Origin: Rhodococcus globerulus NBRC 14531 | GTDB taxonomy: Bacteria > Actinomycetota > Actinomycetes > Mycobacteriales > Mycobacteriaceae | DNA length: 64,000 bases | Direction: 5' to 3' | Assembly: GCF_001894805.1 (NCBI RefSeq) | Contig: NZ_BCWX01000002.1 | Coordinates: 124,001-188,000 of the forward strand | Part shown: piece by piece, positions 20,558 to 29,089 of the stretch | Numbering within the stretch: the stretch's first letter is position 1 | Layout of the letters: every line of letters begins with the position of its first letter | Translations under genes and position numbers: made by a program | Notes under the pieces: generated by a model | Told to the model about the DNA's origin: nothing | Database searches by the model: none | Seen by the model: only the letters and a program-made list of their open reading frames with translations

Positions 20558-21820
20558 CTAGCTGCATACCTTGACGGTCGCTTCGGCCAGAATGGAGAGG
20601 CCGTGTTCGATCTCGTCGTCGGTAATCGTCAGCGCGGGAAGCAATTTCACTACCTGGTCGGACGGGCCGGAGGTTTCCGCCAGCAATCCCTCGTCGAATG
20701 CCAGTTGGCAGACCTTGCCGGCCCGCTCGGGCTGCTCGAAGACGAGGCCCTGAACCAGGCCCCGGCCGCGGGTCGAGACCTCACCGGGGAACTGATCGGC
20801 GAGATTGGCGAAGCACTCGCTGATACGCGCGCCCTTCTTCAGGGTGCTCTTGGTGAGTGCGTCGTCCGACCAGTAGTGATCGAGTGCAACCTTCGACGTC
20901 ACGAATGCCGGGTTGTTGCCGCGGAACGTTCCGTTGTGCTCGCCCGGGCCCCACACGTCGAGTTCGCGTTTGAACAGGGTGAGTGCCATCGGCATGCCGT
21001 AGCCGCCGATCGACTTCGAGAGTGTGACGATATCCGGAACGATGCCGGCCTCTTCGAAGGAGAAGAACGGACCTGTACGGCCACAACCCATTTGGACATC
21101 GTCGACGATCAGGAGGATTTCGCGATCGGAGCACAGTGTTGCGAGCGCCCGAAGCCACTCGGGGCGAGCGACATTCACGCCGCCCTCGCCCTGGACCGTC
21201 TCGACGATGACTGCGGCGGGACGGTTGATTCCGCTACCCGAATCGTCGAGGACGCGGGAGAACCACTGGAAGTCCTCGGTGACGCCGTCGAAGTAGTTGT
21301 CGAACGGCATCGGTGTCGAGTGCACGAGTGGTATGCCCGCGCCGGCGCGCTTCATCGAGTTGCCGGTGACGGACAACGCACCAAGAGTCATGCCGTGGAA
21401 AGCGTTGGTGAAGTTGATGACTGCTTCGCGGCCGGTCACCTTACGAGCCAGTTTCAGCGCGGATTCGACGGCATTGGTGCCGGTCGGGCCGGGGAACTGG
21501 ACTTTGTAGTCCAGGCCGCGGGGTTCCAAGATGTTGCGCTGGAAAGTCTCGAGGAAGTCGCGTTTGGCAACGGTGGACATATCAAGTCCGTGGGTAATTC
21601 CGTCGCTGAGAATGTAGTCCACGAGTGCGGATTTCATGACCGGGTTGTTGTGCCCGTAGTTGAGTGCGCCGGCGCCGGCGAAGAAATCCAGGTAGTCGCG
21701 GCCGTTCTCGTCACGAATCCAGGATCCGGATGCGCTGGTAAATACTGCGGGCCAATCACGGCAATAGCTGCGAACCTCGGATTCGAGGGTTTCGAAAATG
21801 CTTGCTTCAACGGTATTCAT
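20558..21820 (-). CDS. ectB: Diaminobutyrate-2-oxoglutarate transaminase
   Basis: PLP-dependent class III aminotransferase that makes L-2,4-diaminobutyrate from aspartate semialdehyde. 420 aa from ATG 21820 (MNTVEASIFETLESEVRSYC); a longer in-frame start at 21856 lacks similarity, and GGAGGA lies about 11 bases before 21820. Key features: FAGAGALNYGHNNP, the PLP-phosphate region GPTGTNAVESALKLARK, aspartate in LIVDDVQMGCGRTG, and the Schiff-base lysine in TLSKSIGGYGMP. Second gene of ectABC. Confidence 0.95.
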   Translation of the reverse strand: MNTVEASIFETLESEVRSYCRDWPAVFTSASGSWIRDENGRDYLDFFAGAGALNYGHNNPVMKSALVDYILSDGITHGLDMSTVAKRDFLETFQRNILEPRGLDYKVQFPGPTGTNAVESALKLARKVTGREAVINFTNAFHGMTLGALSVTGNSMKRAGAGIPLVHSTPMPFDNYFDGVTEDFQWFSRVLDDSGSGINRPAAVIVETVQGEGGVNVARPEWLRALATLCSDREILLIVDDVQMGCGRTGPFFSFEEAGIVPDIVTLSKSIGGYGMPMALTLFKRELDVWGPGEHNGTFRGNNPAFVTSKVALDHYWSDDALTKSTLKKGARISECFANLADQFPGEVSTRGRGLVQGLVFEQPERAGKVCQLAFDEGLLAETSGPSDQVVKLLPALTITDDEIEHGLSILAEATVKVCS

Positions 21821-21868
21821 ATCTTCTTTGTTCCTCCGGGGCAGGTTGTTTACCAACGCGGAAACGCG

Positions 21869-22384
21869 CTAGTTGCCGATTCGGTACAGATCTTCGGCTT
21901 CGTGTCCATCGGGAAAGTTGTTGGGCGAGAACAGGCTCTGCCTACTGATCGGCACATCGCGCCGTCGGGCAAGCGCAGTGAAGAGTGCGATCGAAGCCTC
22001 GTTGTCGGGGCTGATCGTCGTCTCCATAGTTGTAACGCCGAGTGGTGCAGTGCGATCCATCAATGCGCCGAGCATGCGGCCGGCAATCGCCTTGCCGCGC
22101 TGGTCTTCGTCGACAGCCACCTGCCACACGAACAGGGTTTCCTGCTCGCTGGGGCGGGTGTAGCCGGAAACAAATCCGACCACACGTCCGTCTACTTCCG
22201 CAACGATGGACGTTGCACTGAAATCCCTGCACCACAACAGGTATGCATAACTCGAATTGAGGTCGAGCACTCGTGAATCACGTGCGATCTGCCAGAGCCG
22301 GACTCCGTCATCGATCTGTGGGCTTCGTAACAACACCGCGTCCGGCGCGGTGGTCGGGATAGCTCTCGTATCAACTGGCTTCAT
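21869..22384 (-). CDS. ectA: L-2,4-diaminobutyrate N-gamma-acetyltransferase
   Basis: GNAT-fold enzyme, 171 aa, acetylating diaminobutyrate with acetyl-CoA, the middle step of ectoine synthesis. Visible EctA features: LDLNSSYAYLLWCRDF, VVGFVSGYTRPSEQETLFVWQVAVD, and the acetyl-CoA loop RGKAIAGRMLGAL. It heads the operon ectA-ectB-ectC-dehydrogenase. The 140-bp upstream gap holds an exact TGTGA-N6-TCACA site. Confidence 0.95.
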   Translation of the reverse strand: MKPVDTRAIPTTAPDAVLLRSPQIDDGVRLWQIARDSRVLDLNSSYAYLLWCRDFSATSIVAEVDGRVVGFVSGYTRPSEQETLFVWQVAVDEDQRGKAIAGRMLGALMDRTAPLGVTTMETTISPDNEASIALFTALARRRDVPISRQSLFSPNNFPDGHEAEDLYRIGN

Positions 22385-22479
22385 CGGTCATCTGAACGTA
22401 ACAAGCATCGACACAGAAGTCATGCAGATGTCCGTTTAGGGCCGTGTGGAAGCGGGTACGGCCCAGGTGAGGCCATGTA

Positions 22480-22495
22480 TGTGACGGTCCTCACA
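22480..22495. promoter_or_regulatory. CRP/GlxR-type operator upstream of ectA
   Basis: TGTGACGGTCCTCACA carries both exact 5-bp arms of the CRP-family consensus TGTGA-N6-TCACA. It is centred about 104 bp before the ectA start, between ectA and recQ. In corynebacteria and mycobacteria such sites bind GlxR/CRP. Binding here is inferred. Confidence 0.6.
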
Positions 22496-22524
22496 TTATG
22501 TAACTTTTGGTGTTGTCCGAGCGA

Positions 22525-24633
22525 CTATTTGGGGCTCGCGAGCGCCAGTGGGAGGATCGAGTGAGCGCCCGCTTGACGCAATGCGCGGGCTGCCATCGTG
22601 AAAGTCCAACCGGTGTCGGCCGTGGCGTCGACCAGGAGCACTGGCCCGCTGTGGGCACTCATATCCGGGACATCCCAGGCGTCAACCAATCCGGCTACGC
22701 GATAGGCGGAGTTTGCCGCTGAGACGGGCGGGTGTTCCGGGCGTAGTGACAGCACACCCAGATCTGTGAGTCGACCCACCTGAGCCAACTTTGCTGCGAG
22801 GCTGCTGACAAGCAGTGGGTGAGTGTGGGATTCGAGCGCCATCACACCGGTGGGTCGCTCGGCCCAATCCCAGGCCGCCAGCACGCTGATGCAGGCGCTG
22901 ACCACTGCGTCCGGCGCCTCGGCATCGGGGCCGTCGAGCAACGCGCGCAGGCGCTGGCCCCAACCCAGATCCGACAGGCGACCGAGGATGCGTCCGGATT
23001 CGGGCCCGTCCTTGATCTTTCCCGAAAGGTTGACTCCCAGCTTGCTCAGCCCGGTCGGCCACATCTTGCGAGGTTCGAGGTCGAAACCGGGCCGCTGCAA
23101 GCGCGCCCGAGTCTCGTCGAGCGCTGCGCTGTCGACGGAAGTGTCGTACCGCTGACCGGTGCAGTTGTCGCAGCGTCCACACTGCGAGTTGTCCGGCGTG
23201 AGTCCGGGATCGTCGAGTTGTTCACGGAGAAAAGTCATTCGACAGGTGGTGATGCTCTGGTACTCGACCATGGCGGCCTGCTCGCTCAGGCGAGCTTCGT
23301 CGAGACGGCCGTAGCGTTCGGCGTCGTAGACCCACGGTTCGCCGGTGCTGATCCAGCCGCCCTTGACACGTTTGACGGCTCCGTCGACGTCGAGCACTTT
23401 GAGCACCATCTCCAGGCGCGTGCGATTCAGTTCGACAAGGGGTTCCAATGCCGGTGTCGATGTTGCCTTTTCGGTGTCCAGGTGCTCGATCACACTGCGT
23501 ACCAGGTGTTCGCGAGGGAAGGCAACCGACGCGAAGTAGCTCCAGATCTGCTTGTCTTCGGCGCCGGGAAGCAGGATGACGTCGGCGCGATCGGTCGAAC
23601 GACCGGCGCGGCCGACCTGCTGGTAGTACGAGATCGGCGACGACGGAGCGCCGAGATGGATCACGAAACCGAGATCCGGCTTGTCGAAACCCATTCCGAG
23701 TGCAGACGTTGCAACCAGAGCTTTGACGCGGTTGCCCAGCAAGTCCTGTTCCAGGGATTCGCGCTCGGTGGGGTCGGTCTGTCCGGTGTAGGCGGCGACG
23801 GTATGCCCACGCTCGGACAGCAGACTTGCCAGATCTCGGGCAGCTGAGACGGTGAGGGTGTAGATGATGCCGGAACCCGGCAAGGTGTCGAGCATCTGCG
23901 CAAGCCAGGCTGCGCGCGCTGTTGCCTCGGGAATGTGCACGACGGACAGGTGCAGCGATTCTCGCTCGAGTCCGCCGCGCAGGATCAGTGTTTCCTCGCC
24001 GCCCACACCCAGTTGTGCCGAGACGTCGGCCACTACCCGGTCATTGGCCGTAGCCGTTGTCGCGAGGACGGGAATGCCGTCGCCGAGTTCGGCGATCAAG
24101 GTGCGGATGCGCCGGTAGTCCGGACGGAAGTCGTGACCCCAGTCGGACACACAGTGCGCCTCGTCCACCACAACGAGGCCCGCATCAGCTGCCAATGACG
24201 GCAGCACCTGATCGCGGAAGTCGGGGTTGTTGAGACGCTCGGGGCTGACCAGGAGAACGTCGAGATCGTTGGCAGCTACCCGCGCGTGGATGTCGTCCCA
24301 CTCGGTGACGTTGCCGGAGTTGATGGTGGCGGCTCGAACACCCGCTCGCTCGGCCGAGGCAACCTGGTTGCGCATCAGGGCCAACAGTGGCGAGACGATG
24401 ACAGTCGGGCCGTGACCGGACGCACGTAGCAACTTCGCGGAGATGAAGTAGACCGCGGACTTACCCCAGCCCGTGCGCTGCACCACCAGCGCGCGCTTGC
24501 GCTGCACCACCAGAGCCTCGATAGCCGTCCACTGGTCCTCGCGCAGGCGGGCGTCTGGCCCGGCGAGTTCACGGAGCAGACGCTCGGCTTCATCGCGCAG
24601 TACGGGTGCAGTGGTGGCGGTCATGGCTTCCAT
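22525..24633 (-). CDS. RecQ-family ATP-dependent DNA helicase
   Basis: 3'-5' superfamily II helicase, about 702 aa. Walker A in RTGWGKSAVYF; DEAH box VVDEAHCVSDWGHDFRPDYRRIR; motif VI QVGRAGRSTDRAD; zinc-binding cysteines CRMTFLREQL...CGRCDNC. No HRDC domain is obvious; the C-terminal 170 residues end in a phosphoribosyltransferase-like stretch (PVLLVDATADTGWTFTMAARALRQAGA). Similar RecQ proteins lie near other actinobacterial stress genes. ATGs at 24648, 24633 and 24624 are all possible; none has a decisive Shine-Dalgarno. Confidence 0.9.
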   Translation of the reverse strand: MEAMTATTAPVLRDEAERLLRELAGPDARLREDQWTAIEALVVQRKRALVVQRTGWGKSAVYFISAKLLRASGHGPTVIVSPLLALMRNQVASAERAGVRAATINSGNVTEWDDIHARVAANDLDVLLVSPERLNNPDFRDQVLPSLAADAGLVVVDEAHCVSDWGHDFRPDYRRIRTLIAELGDGIPVLATTATANDRVVADVSAQLGVGGEETLILRGGLERESLHLSVVHIPEATARAAWLAQMLDTLPGSGIIYTLTVSAARDLASLLSERGHTVAAYTGQTDPTERESLEQDLLGNRVKALVATSALGMGFDKPDLGFVIHLGAPSSPISYYQQVGRAGRSTDRADVILLPGAEDKQIWSYFASVAFPREHLVRSVIEHLDTEKATSTPALEPLVELNRTRLEMVLKVLDVDGAVKRVKGGWISTGEPWVYDAERYGRLDEARLSEQAAMVEYQSITTCRMTFLREQLDDPGLTPDNSQCGRCDNCTGQRYDTSVDSAALDETRARLQRPGFDLEPRKMWPTGLSKLGVNLSGKIKDGPESGRILGRLSDLGWGQRLRALLDGPDAEAPDAVVSACISVLAAWDWAERPTGVMALESHTHPLLVSSLAAKLAQVGRLTDLGVLSLRPEHPPVSAANSAYRVAGLVDAWDVPDMSAHSGPVLLVDATADTGWTFTMAARALRQAGAHSILPLALASPK

Positions 24634-24663
24634 GGTGCAGGACGGCACTGACAGGTGGGCGTT

Positions 24664-25140
24664 TCAGACCTTCTCGATCGGCTGCTGAAGTTCGGTTACC
24701 CAGCCGTCGGCGTCACCCGTGAACGCCAAGGTCACCTCGCGGCTCGGCCCGGCCGCGCGGTATCCGCCCTGCTCGATCCAGTGGCCAAGTGCCTGGTAGG
24801 CGGGTAGGCAGTTGTCCATCGACCCGGTGTGCAGGAGCGTCGCCATCTGGGGTTCGGCAGGCAGATCGGTCACGGTGAAGTCATATTCGTCACTGAGGTC
24901 CGTTTCTACTGGCAAAGCGGCGTGGACGACGGTTTTCGCCCCGTCATCGGCATCTTCGTAGTACGCGATCGCGGGGCCGGTCGGAACCATACCGGCGCGT
25001 CCTAATCCGGCGCTGAGCTGGTCGTAGAGTCCTTGGACAACCGGGCCGATCGACGACGGGTCCATGGCTTCGGCGGTGCCGGTCAACTCCGCCACCCGGA
25101 CGGTGGGCACGGACTTCACGGAAACTTCGTAGTCGGTCAT
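24664..25140 (-). CDS. GyrI-like / AraC effector-binding-domain protein
   Basis: 158 aa, single GyrI-like small-molecule-binding domain (YEVSVKSVPTVRVAELTG start, then IAYYED, LPAEPQMATLLHTGSMDN, ALGHWIEQGGYRAAGPSREVTL). No DNA-binding helix-turn-helix, so it is a stand-alone ligand-binding or hydrolase-type member rather than a regulator. It begins 3 bp after rbsK stops, so it is probably in the same transcript. Function not known. Confidence 0.8.
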   Translation of the reverse strand: MTDYEVSVKSVPTVRVAELTGTAEAMDPSSIGPVVQGLYDQLSAGLGRAGMVPTGPAIAYYEDADDGAKTVVHAALPVETDLSDEYDFTVTDLPAEPQMATLLHTGSMDNCLPAYQALGHWIEQGGYRAAGPSREVTLAFTGDADGWVTELQQPIEKV

Positions 25141-25143
25141 CTT

Positions 25144-26010
25144 TCAGCCTCGTTTCGGTAAGTGACGCTCGATGGAGGATCGGGTCGGCGATGACACCGC
25201 TGCGCCGTTCACAGTAGTTGCGAGAGCGCCTGCGATGGCGGCAAAGTGCAGAGCGCGATCGCTGTCGAGTACCCATTCCACCGCGAAGGCACCGGTGAAG
25301 GCGTCACCCGCGCCGGTGGTGTCTACGGGCGTCACCGTCGGGGAATCCGCGTGAACGGTCGTGTCGCGCTCGCGCAGATCGGCACCACCCGCGCCCAGTG
25401 TTGTGACGAGGTACGGAACTCGATCGGTGACCGAGCCGAGCTGGGTCGATTCGGTGTGATTCACGATCAGGATGTCCACCGAGCCGATCAGCTCTTCCGG
25501 AAGGTCCTGCACCGGTGAGGGATTGAGGATGACGACGGTGCCGTTGCGCCGGGCGTGTCGCGCCGCGGCGGTAACAGTGGCAAGGGGAATTTCGAGCTGG
25601 CACAGCAGGATATCCGCGCCAGCGATGGCACCGAGGTCGTCTTCGGTCAACTCGGTGACGGAAGCATTTGCGCCGGCAACCACGATGATGCTGTTTTCGG
25701 CGTCAGCGTCGACGGTAATTGCGGCAACTCCACTGGCACCGTTCACGCTACGCAGCAGTGAGGTATCCACCCCGGCGTCGGCGAGAGTGCTGCGCAATTG
25801 GGTAGCAAAACCGTCGTCGCCGACTGCGCCGATGAACGTGACGTCACCGCCTGCCTTTGCTGCCGCGATCGCTTGATTACTGCCTTTGCCACCTGGCGTA
25901 GTGGCAAAGGCAGTGCCGAGCAGGGTTTCACCGGGGGCAGGAAATCGGGGGACCGAGGTGGTCAGGTCCATGTTGATGCTGCCGACGACAACAATGCGGG
26001 GCTTGCTCAT
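25144..26010 (-). CDS. rbsK: Ribokinase (PfkB family)
   Basis: 288 aa sugar kinase phosphorylating ribose or a related pentose at O5. PfkB signature 1 is GGKGSNQAIAAAKAGGDV near residue 37, signature 2 DTTGAGDAFTGAFAVEW near 230 with the catalytic Asp in GAGD. The start NMDLTTSVPRFPAPGETLLG is typical of RbsK. ATG 26010 overlaps the stop of the MHS transporter gene (ATGA), so kinase and transporter are coupled. Adjacent nucleoside-type uptake genes make salvage ribose a reasonable but unproven substrate. Confidence 0.9.
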   Translation of the reverse strand: MSKPRIVVVGSINMDLTTSVPRFPAPGETLLGTAFATTPGGKGSNQAIAAAKAGGDVTFIGAVGDDGFATQLRSTLADAGVDTSLLRSVNGASGVAAITVDADAENSIIVVAGANASVTELTEDDLGAIAGADILLCQLEIPLATVTAAARHARRNGTVVILNPSPVQDLPEELIGSVDILIVNHTESTQLGSVTDRVPYLVTTLGAGGADLRERDTTVHADSPTVTPVDTTGAGDAFTGAFAVEWVLDSDRALHFAAIAGALATTVNGAAVSSPTRSSIERHLPKRG

Positions 26011-27452
26011 ACCTCCAGGTTATCGGCGGCAGCAGTTTTCTTCCGTCGAACCCTGCGGATGATCCGCCTGGCCTCTTCGTCGGTGGACACCGCCGGTGGT
26101 GAGCCTTCGAGTGGCTTGCGCGCTGTTTCCGGAATCATCAGCACCGCGATGCCGCCGATGACTGCGGCGATCATCATGTACATCGGCGCGACAAGATTGC
26201 TACCGGTCGTACTCTCGAGTGCCGTCAAGACCAGGGGAGTGGTGCCGCCGAAGATCGACACGGCAAGGTTGTATCCGATTGCCAAGCCGCCGTATCGGAT
26301 TCCGGTCGGGAACAGTGCGGGAAGGACCGAGGGGAACACTCCGACAAACAGGAGAAGCAGTCCGCCGAGAATGGCGAGTCCGAGGAAAACGGTGACGTAG
26401 TTGCCCACTCCGATCAGCAGGTACGCAGGCAGCGACAACACGAAGAATCCGATGAAACCGCTGAGCAGCAACGGCTTACGTCCCACCCGATCGGATAATT
26501 TGCCGACGTAGCTGATGCCGACCATCATGACGAGCATGACCACGATCATGAGAACCAGTCCGTGGGATTCGTCGTAGCCGAGGGTATTTGTCAGATAGGT
26601 CGGCATGTAGCTGAGCAGACCGTAGTGAGCGATGTTGTAGGTCGCGACCAGCACGATGCACAGAACAAGTGGTCGCCAGTTCTCGACCAGCGTTTCGCGC
26701 AGTTTCTTCCCCGTGGATTCGTCGGCGAGAGAACGTTCTTCGGCCTGTTCCATCTGCTGAAACGCGGGCGTCTCCTCGAGTCGAAGGCGCAGGTAGAGGC
26801 CGATCAGGCCGAGAGGCCCGGCAAGGAGAAACGGTATGCGCCAGCCCCACTGGAGGAGCTCTTCCGGGCTGACCACTGTTTGGATGATCGTCACAAGGCT
26901 CGCCGCGGCGACATAGCCGGCCAGGGTGCCGAATTCCAGGAAGCTGGAGAAGAAGCCGCGACGCTTGTCCGGCGCGTATTCGGCGACAAACGTACTGGCA
27001 CCGCCGTATTCGCCGCCCGTGGAAAACCCCTGCAGTAAGCGAAGGAGTACGAGCAGTATCGGCGCGGCCATGCCGATGGATTCATAACTCGGTACGAGGC
27101 CGATGGCAAAGGTGCTGCCGGCCATCAGAATTATGGTGGTGGCCAGGACTTTCTTGCGGCCGATGCGGTCACCCAGTGGCCCGAAGAACAGGCCACCCAA
27201 TGGCCGGACGATGAAGGCAGCAGCGAAGATCGCGAAGGTCGACAGCAATTGCGCACTGCCACTGGCCTCTGGGAAGAACACTTTGCCGATAGTGGTGGCC
27301 AGATAGGCGTAGACGCCGAAATCGAACCACTCCATGGCATTTCCGAGCATGGTCGCTTTGACTGCCCGTTTCACCGATGCGTCGTCGGTGACGGTGACAT
27401 CAGGTGATTCGGCCACTTCGAGAGCGCTGATCGAGTTCTCTGGTGTTGTCAT
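26007..27452 (-). CDS. MHS-family major facilitator transporter (ProP/ShiA-like)
   Basis: 481 aa, twelve hydrophobic segments, with the MHS-subfamily features VKATMLGNAMEWFDFGVYAYL at the N-terminus, FGPLGDRIGRKKVL between TM2 and TM3, and LRLLQGFSTGGEYGGA. Members carry organic acids, proline/betaine or shikimate with protons; the substrate is not readable. ATG 27452 is chosen for GGGGAG eight bases upstream. Translationally coupled to rbsK. The cytoplasmic loop EQAEERSLADESTGKKL and the C-terminal RRVRRKKTAA are as expected for inside ends. Confidence 0.88.
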   Translation of the reverse strand: MTTPENSISALEVAESPDVTVTDDASVKRAVKATMLGNAMEWFDFGVYAYLATTIGKVFFPEASGSAQLLSTFAIFAAAFIVRPLGGLFFGPLGDRIGRKKVLATTIILMAGSTFAIGLVPSYESIGMAAPILLVLLRLLQGFSTGGEYGGASTFVAEYAPDKRRGFFSSFLEFGTLAGYVAAASLVTIIQTVVSPEELLQWGWRIPFLLAGPLGLIGLYLRLRLEETPAFQQMEQAEERSLADESTGKKLRETLVENWRPLVLCIVLVATYNIAHYGLLSYMPTYLTNTLGYDESHGLVLMIVVMLVMMVGISYVGKLSDRVGRKPLLLSGFIGFFVLSLPAYLLIGVGNYVTVFLGLAILGGLLLLFVGVFPSVLPALFPTGIRYGGLAIGYNLAVSIFGGTTPLVLTALESTTGSNLVAPMYMMIAAVIGGIAVLMIPETARKPLEGSPPAVSTDEEARRIIRRVRRKKTAAADNLEV

Positions 27453-27612
27453 GACATGCGCTCCCCAGCGCAATCATCGAACCGAGCGGGGCACGTACCT
27501 GATGCACGCATCTTTGTCTTGCCCACTCGCCGATGAGCCGGTTGGGAACATGATGTCCGCGGGCCCTGTGGCTCGATGCGACCCCCGTCGCTCGGCTCTG
27601 GCTCGCGGCAGT

Positions 27613-27638
27613 GTCCGAAGCCCTGGTGGGCTCCGGAC
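27613..27638 (-). terminator. Hairpin upstream of MHS transporter gene
   Basis: Arms 27613-27623 and 27628-27638 pair over 11 bp with one wobble, loop TGGT. It lies 33 bp past the deaminase stop (27671) on the minus strand. No U tract. Likely ends or attenuates the upstream importer operon. Confidence 0.45.
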
Positions 27639-27670
27639 GTCCGGCAAGTAAGACATTCACGGTATCAGCC

Positions 27671-28105
27671 TCACCCCCGCATGGCGGCGAGGGACTCGGC
27701 TTCGAGGAGCGGACCGACGACGGAAACTTCGACATCTGCGGCGGCGATGATCTCCGCGCATCCCAGCTTGAATCGCGGACCGCCGTCGAGGATTTTCGAG
27801 AACTCTGATTCCGTCGCCGCAAAAACTATGTGGGTGATGCCCGCCCACACCATTGCGGCGCTGCACATCGGGCATGGTTCACCGCTCGCGAACATCGTCG
27901 CATTTGTAGTGGAACCGTCTGCGGCGCCGCGGATCGCGACCAATTCTGCATGCGCCGTCGGGTCACCGGAAGACGTCACTTCGTTGCGGCCTTCGGCAAT
28001 GACGGTTCCGTTCTCGCCGACGAGTACGGCGCCGAACGGCCGATTGCCGCCACCTGCGGCTTCGGCCGCGAGTGCGATTGCCCGGCGGAGGTGGACGTTG
28101 TTCAT
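27671..28105 (-). CDS. Nucleoside/nucleobase deaminase (guanine/cytosine deaminase-like, CMP/dCMP family)
   Basis: 144 aa zinc deaminase. Zinc ligands and acid are in PTAHAELVAI (HAE) near residue 52 and GEPCPMCSAAMVWAGI (PCxxC) near 80. The C-terminal half resembles guanine deaminase GuaD/TadA-type proteins, but it lacks a clear tRNA-anticodon signature, so a small base or nucleoside is the likelier substrate. The start overlaps the preceding gene stop by four bases. Its place after a BMP-type importer supports salvage or catabolism of the imported compound. Confidence 0.82.
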   Translation of the reverse strand: MNNVHLRRAIALAAEAAGGGNRPFGAVLVGENGTVIAEGRNEVTSSGDPTAHAELVAIRGAADGSTTNATMFASGEPCPMCSAAMVWAGITHIVFAATESEFSKILDGGPRFKLGCAEIIAAADVEVSVVGPLLEAESLAAMRG

Positions 28106-29079
28106 GCCGTCAAATCCAATTCTGTTCCCACGCCGGCTGCGCGGGCACGGGATAGCAGTATTCGAGCGGTGACAAGGTCTTGAAGGCCGATTCCGACCGA
28201 GTTGAACAACGTGATCTGGTCGCTCGATGTGCGCCCAGGCTTCTGTCCGGTTATGACGTGTCCGATTTCGGTGTGAAGGTCTTCAGCGGTGATGGCGCCT
28301 TCGGCAATAGCGAGCAGGGCATCTCCGGATTTGGCAAGAGTCGTCGATGTGGCGTCGACGAATAGTGATGCCACTCGCATTCCGGCAGAATCGATTTCGC
28401 GCCAATCTCCTCTCGGAGGAGCGCCGACGGCATTGACGTGAAGGCCCGGGTGGAACCAGTCTCCCGACACGATCGGAGAGTGCGACGGCGTCAGCGTGCA
28501 CAGAATATCGACTGCCGAGGTCACGGCCCTGGGGGATTCGGCTCGCTCGACGGCCAGGTTCAAATCGGCGATACGTTCCTCGAACGTCCGGATCGTGGAC
28601 GCGGAGCGCGACCAGACGAGAACCTTGTCGATTCCGCGAACGCGTGCAATCGCGCGCGTGTGTTCCACAGCCAAGGTTCCCGCCCCGACAACGCCGAGTA
28701 CGGTGCTCGTTTTTCTGGAAAGATATTCCGTGGCAACAGCACTGGCTGCGGCCGTACGGATTGCGGTAATTGCTCGCCCGTCGAGTACCGCTTCGCATTC
28801 GCCGGTTTCCGCACACGAGAGAATGATCGTAGAGCGCTGAGTCGGCAGGCCGCGAGCGGCATTGGCAGGCATGTCCGAAAGAAGTTTGACCGAACTCGAC
28901 TGCGCTGTTGCCGCAGTCATCGGAATCGAGTTTCCGCCGTTCGGCAACGGCATCGCGGATGGTTGTGGGTTGAAAGCGTCGCCCCGAGCCAGGTCGGCAT
29001 GGGCACGCTCGACAGCGTCGTAGATCTCGCTGCGGTCGATCAACGTCGTGATGTCGGAGTGGTTGAGAATCAAAGTCAT
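28102..29079 (-). CDS. Ornithine cyclodeaminase / mu-crystallin family oxidoreductase
   Basis: 325 aa. Typical OCD family layout: SVKLLSDMPANAARGLPTQRSTIILS, AITAIRTAAASAVATEYLSRK, NAD-binding VLGVVGAGTLAVEHTRAIARVRG near residue 130, and VNAVGAPPRGDWREIDSAGM. The family includes ornithine cyclodeaminase, ketimine reductase, and alanine or other amino-acid dehydrogenases; the exact one cannot be named. It overlaps the deaminase gene and follows a permease gene by 10 bp, so it belongs to the importer operon. Confidence 0.85.
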   Translation of the reverse strand: MTLILNHSDITTLIDRSEIYDAVERAHADLARGDAFNPQPSAMPLPNGGNSIPMTAATAQSSSVKLLSDMPANAARGLPTQRSTIILSCAETGECEAVLDGRAITAIRTAAASAVATEYLSRKTSTVLGVVGAGTLAVEHTRAIARVRGIDKVLVWSRSASTIRTFEERIADLNLAVERAESPRAVTSAVDILCTLTPSHSPIVSGDWFHPGLHVNAVGAPPRGDWREIDSAGMRVASLFVDATSTTLAKSGDALLAIAEGAITAEDLHTEIGHVITGQKPGRTSSDQITLFNSVGIGLQDLVTARILLSRARAAGVGTELDLTA

Positions 29080-29089
29080 GAATGGGTCC

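Noticed and set aside
20390-22276. Long plus-strand ORF over ectA-ectB-ectC
   Set aside because: Antisense to three clear ectoine genes; composition typical of GC-skew shadows.
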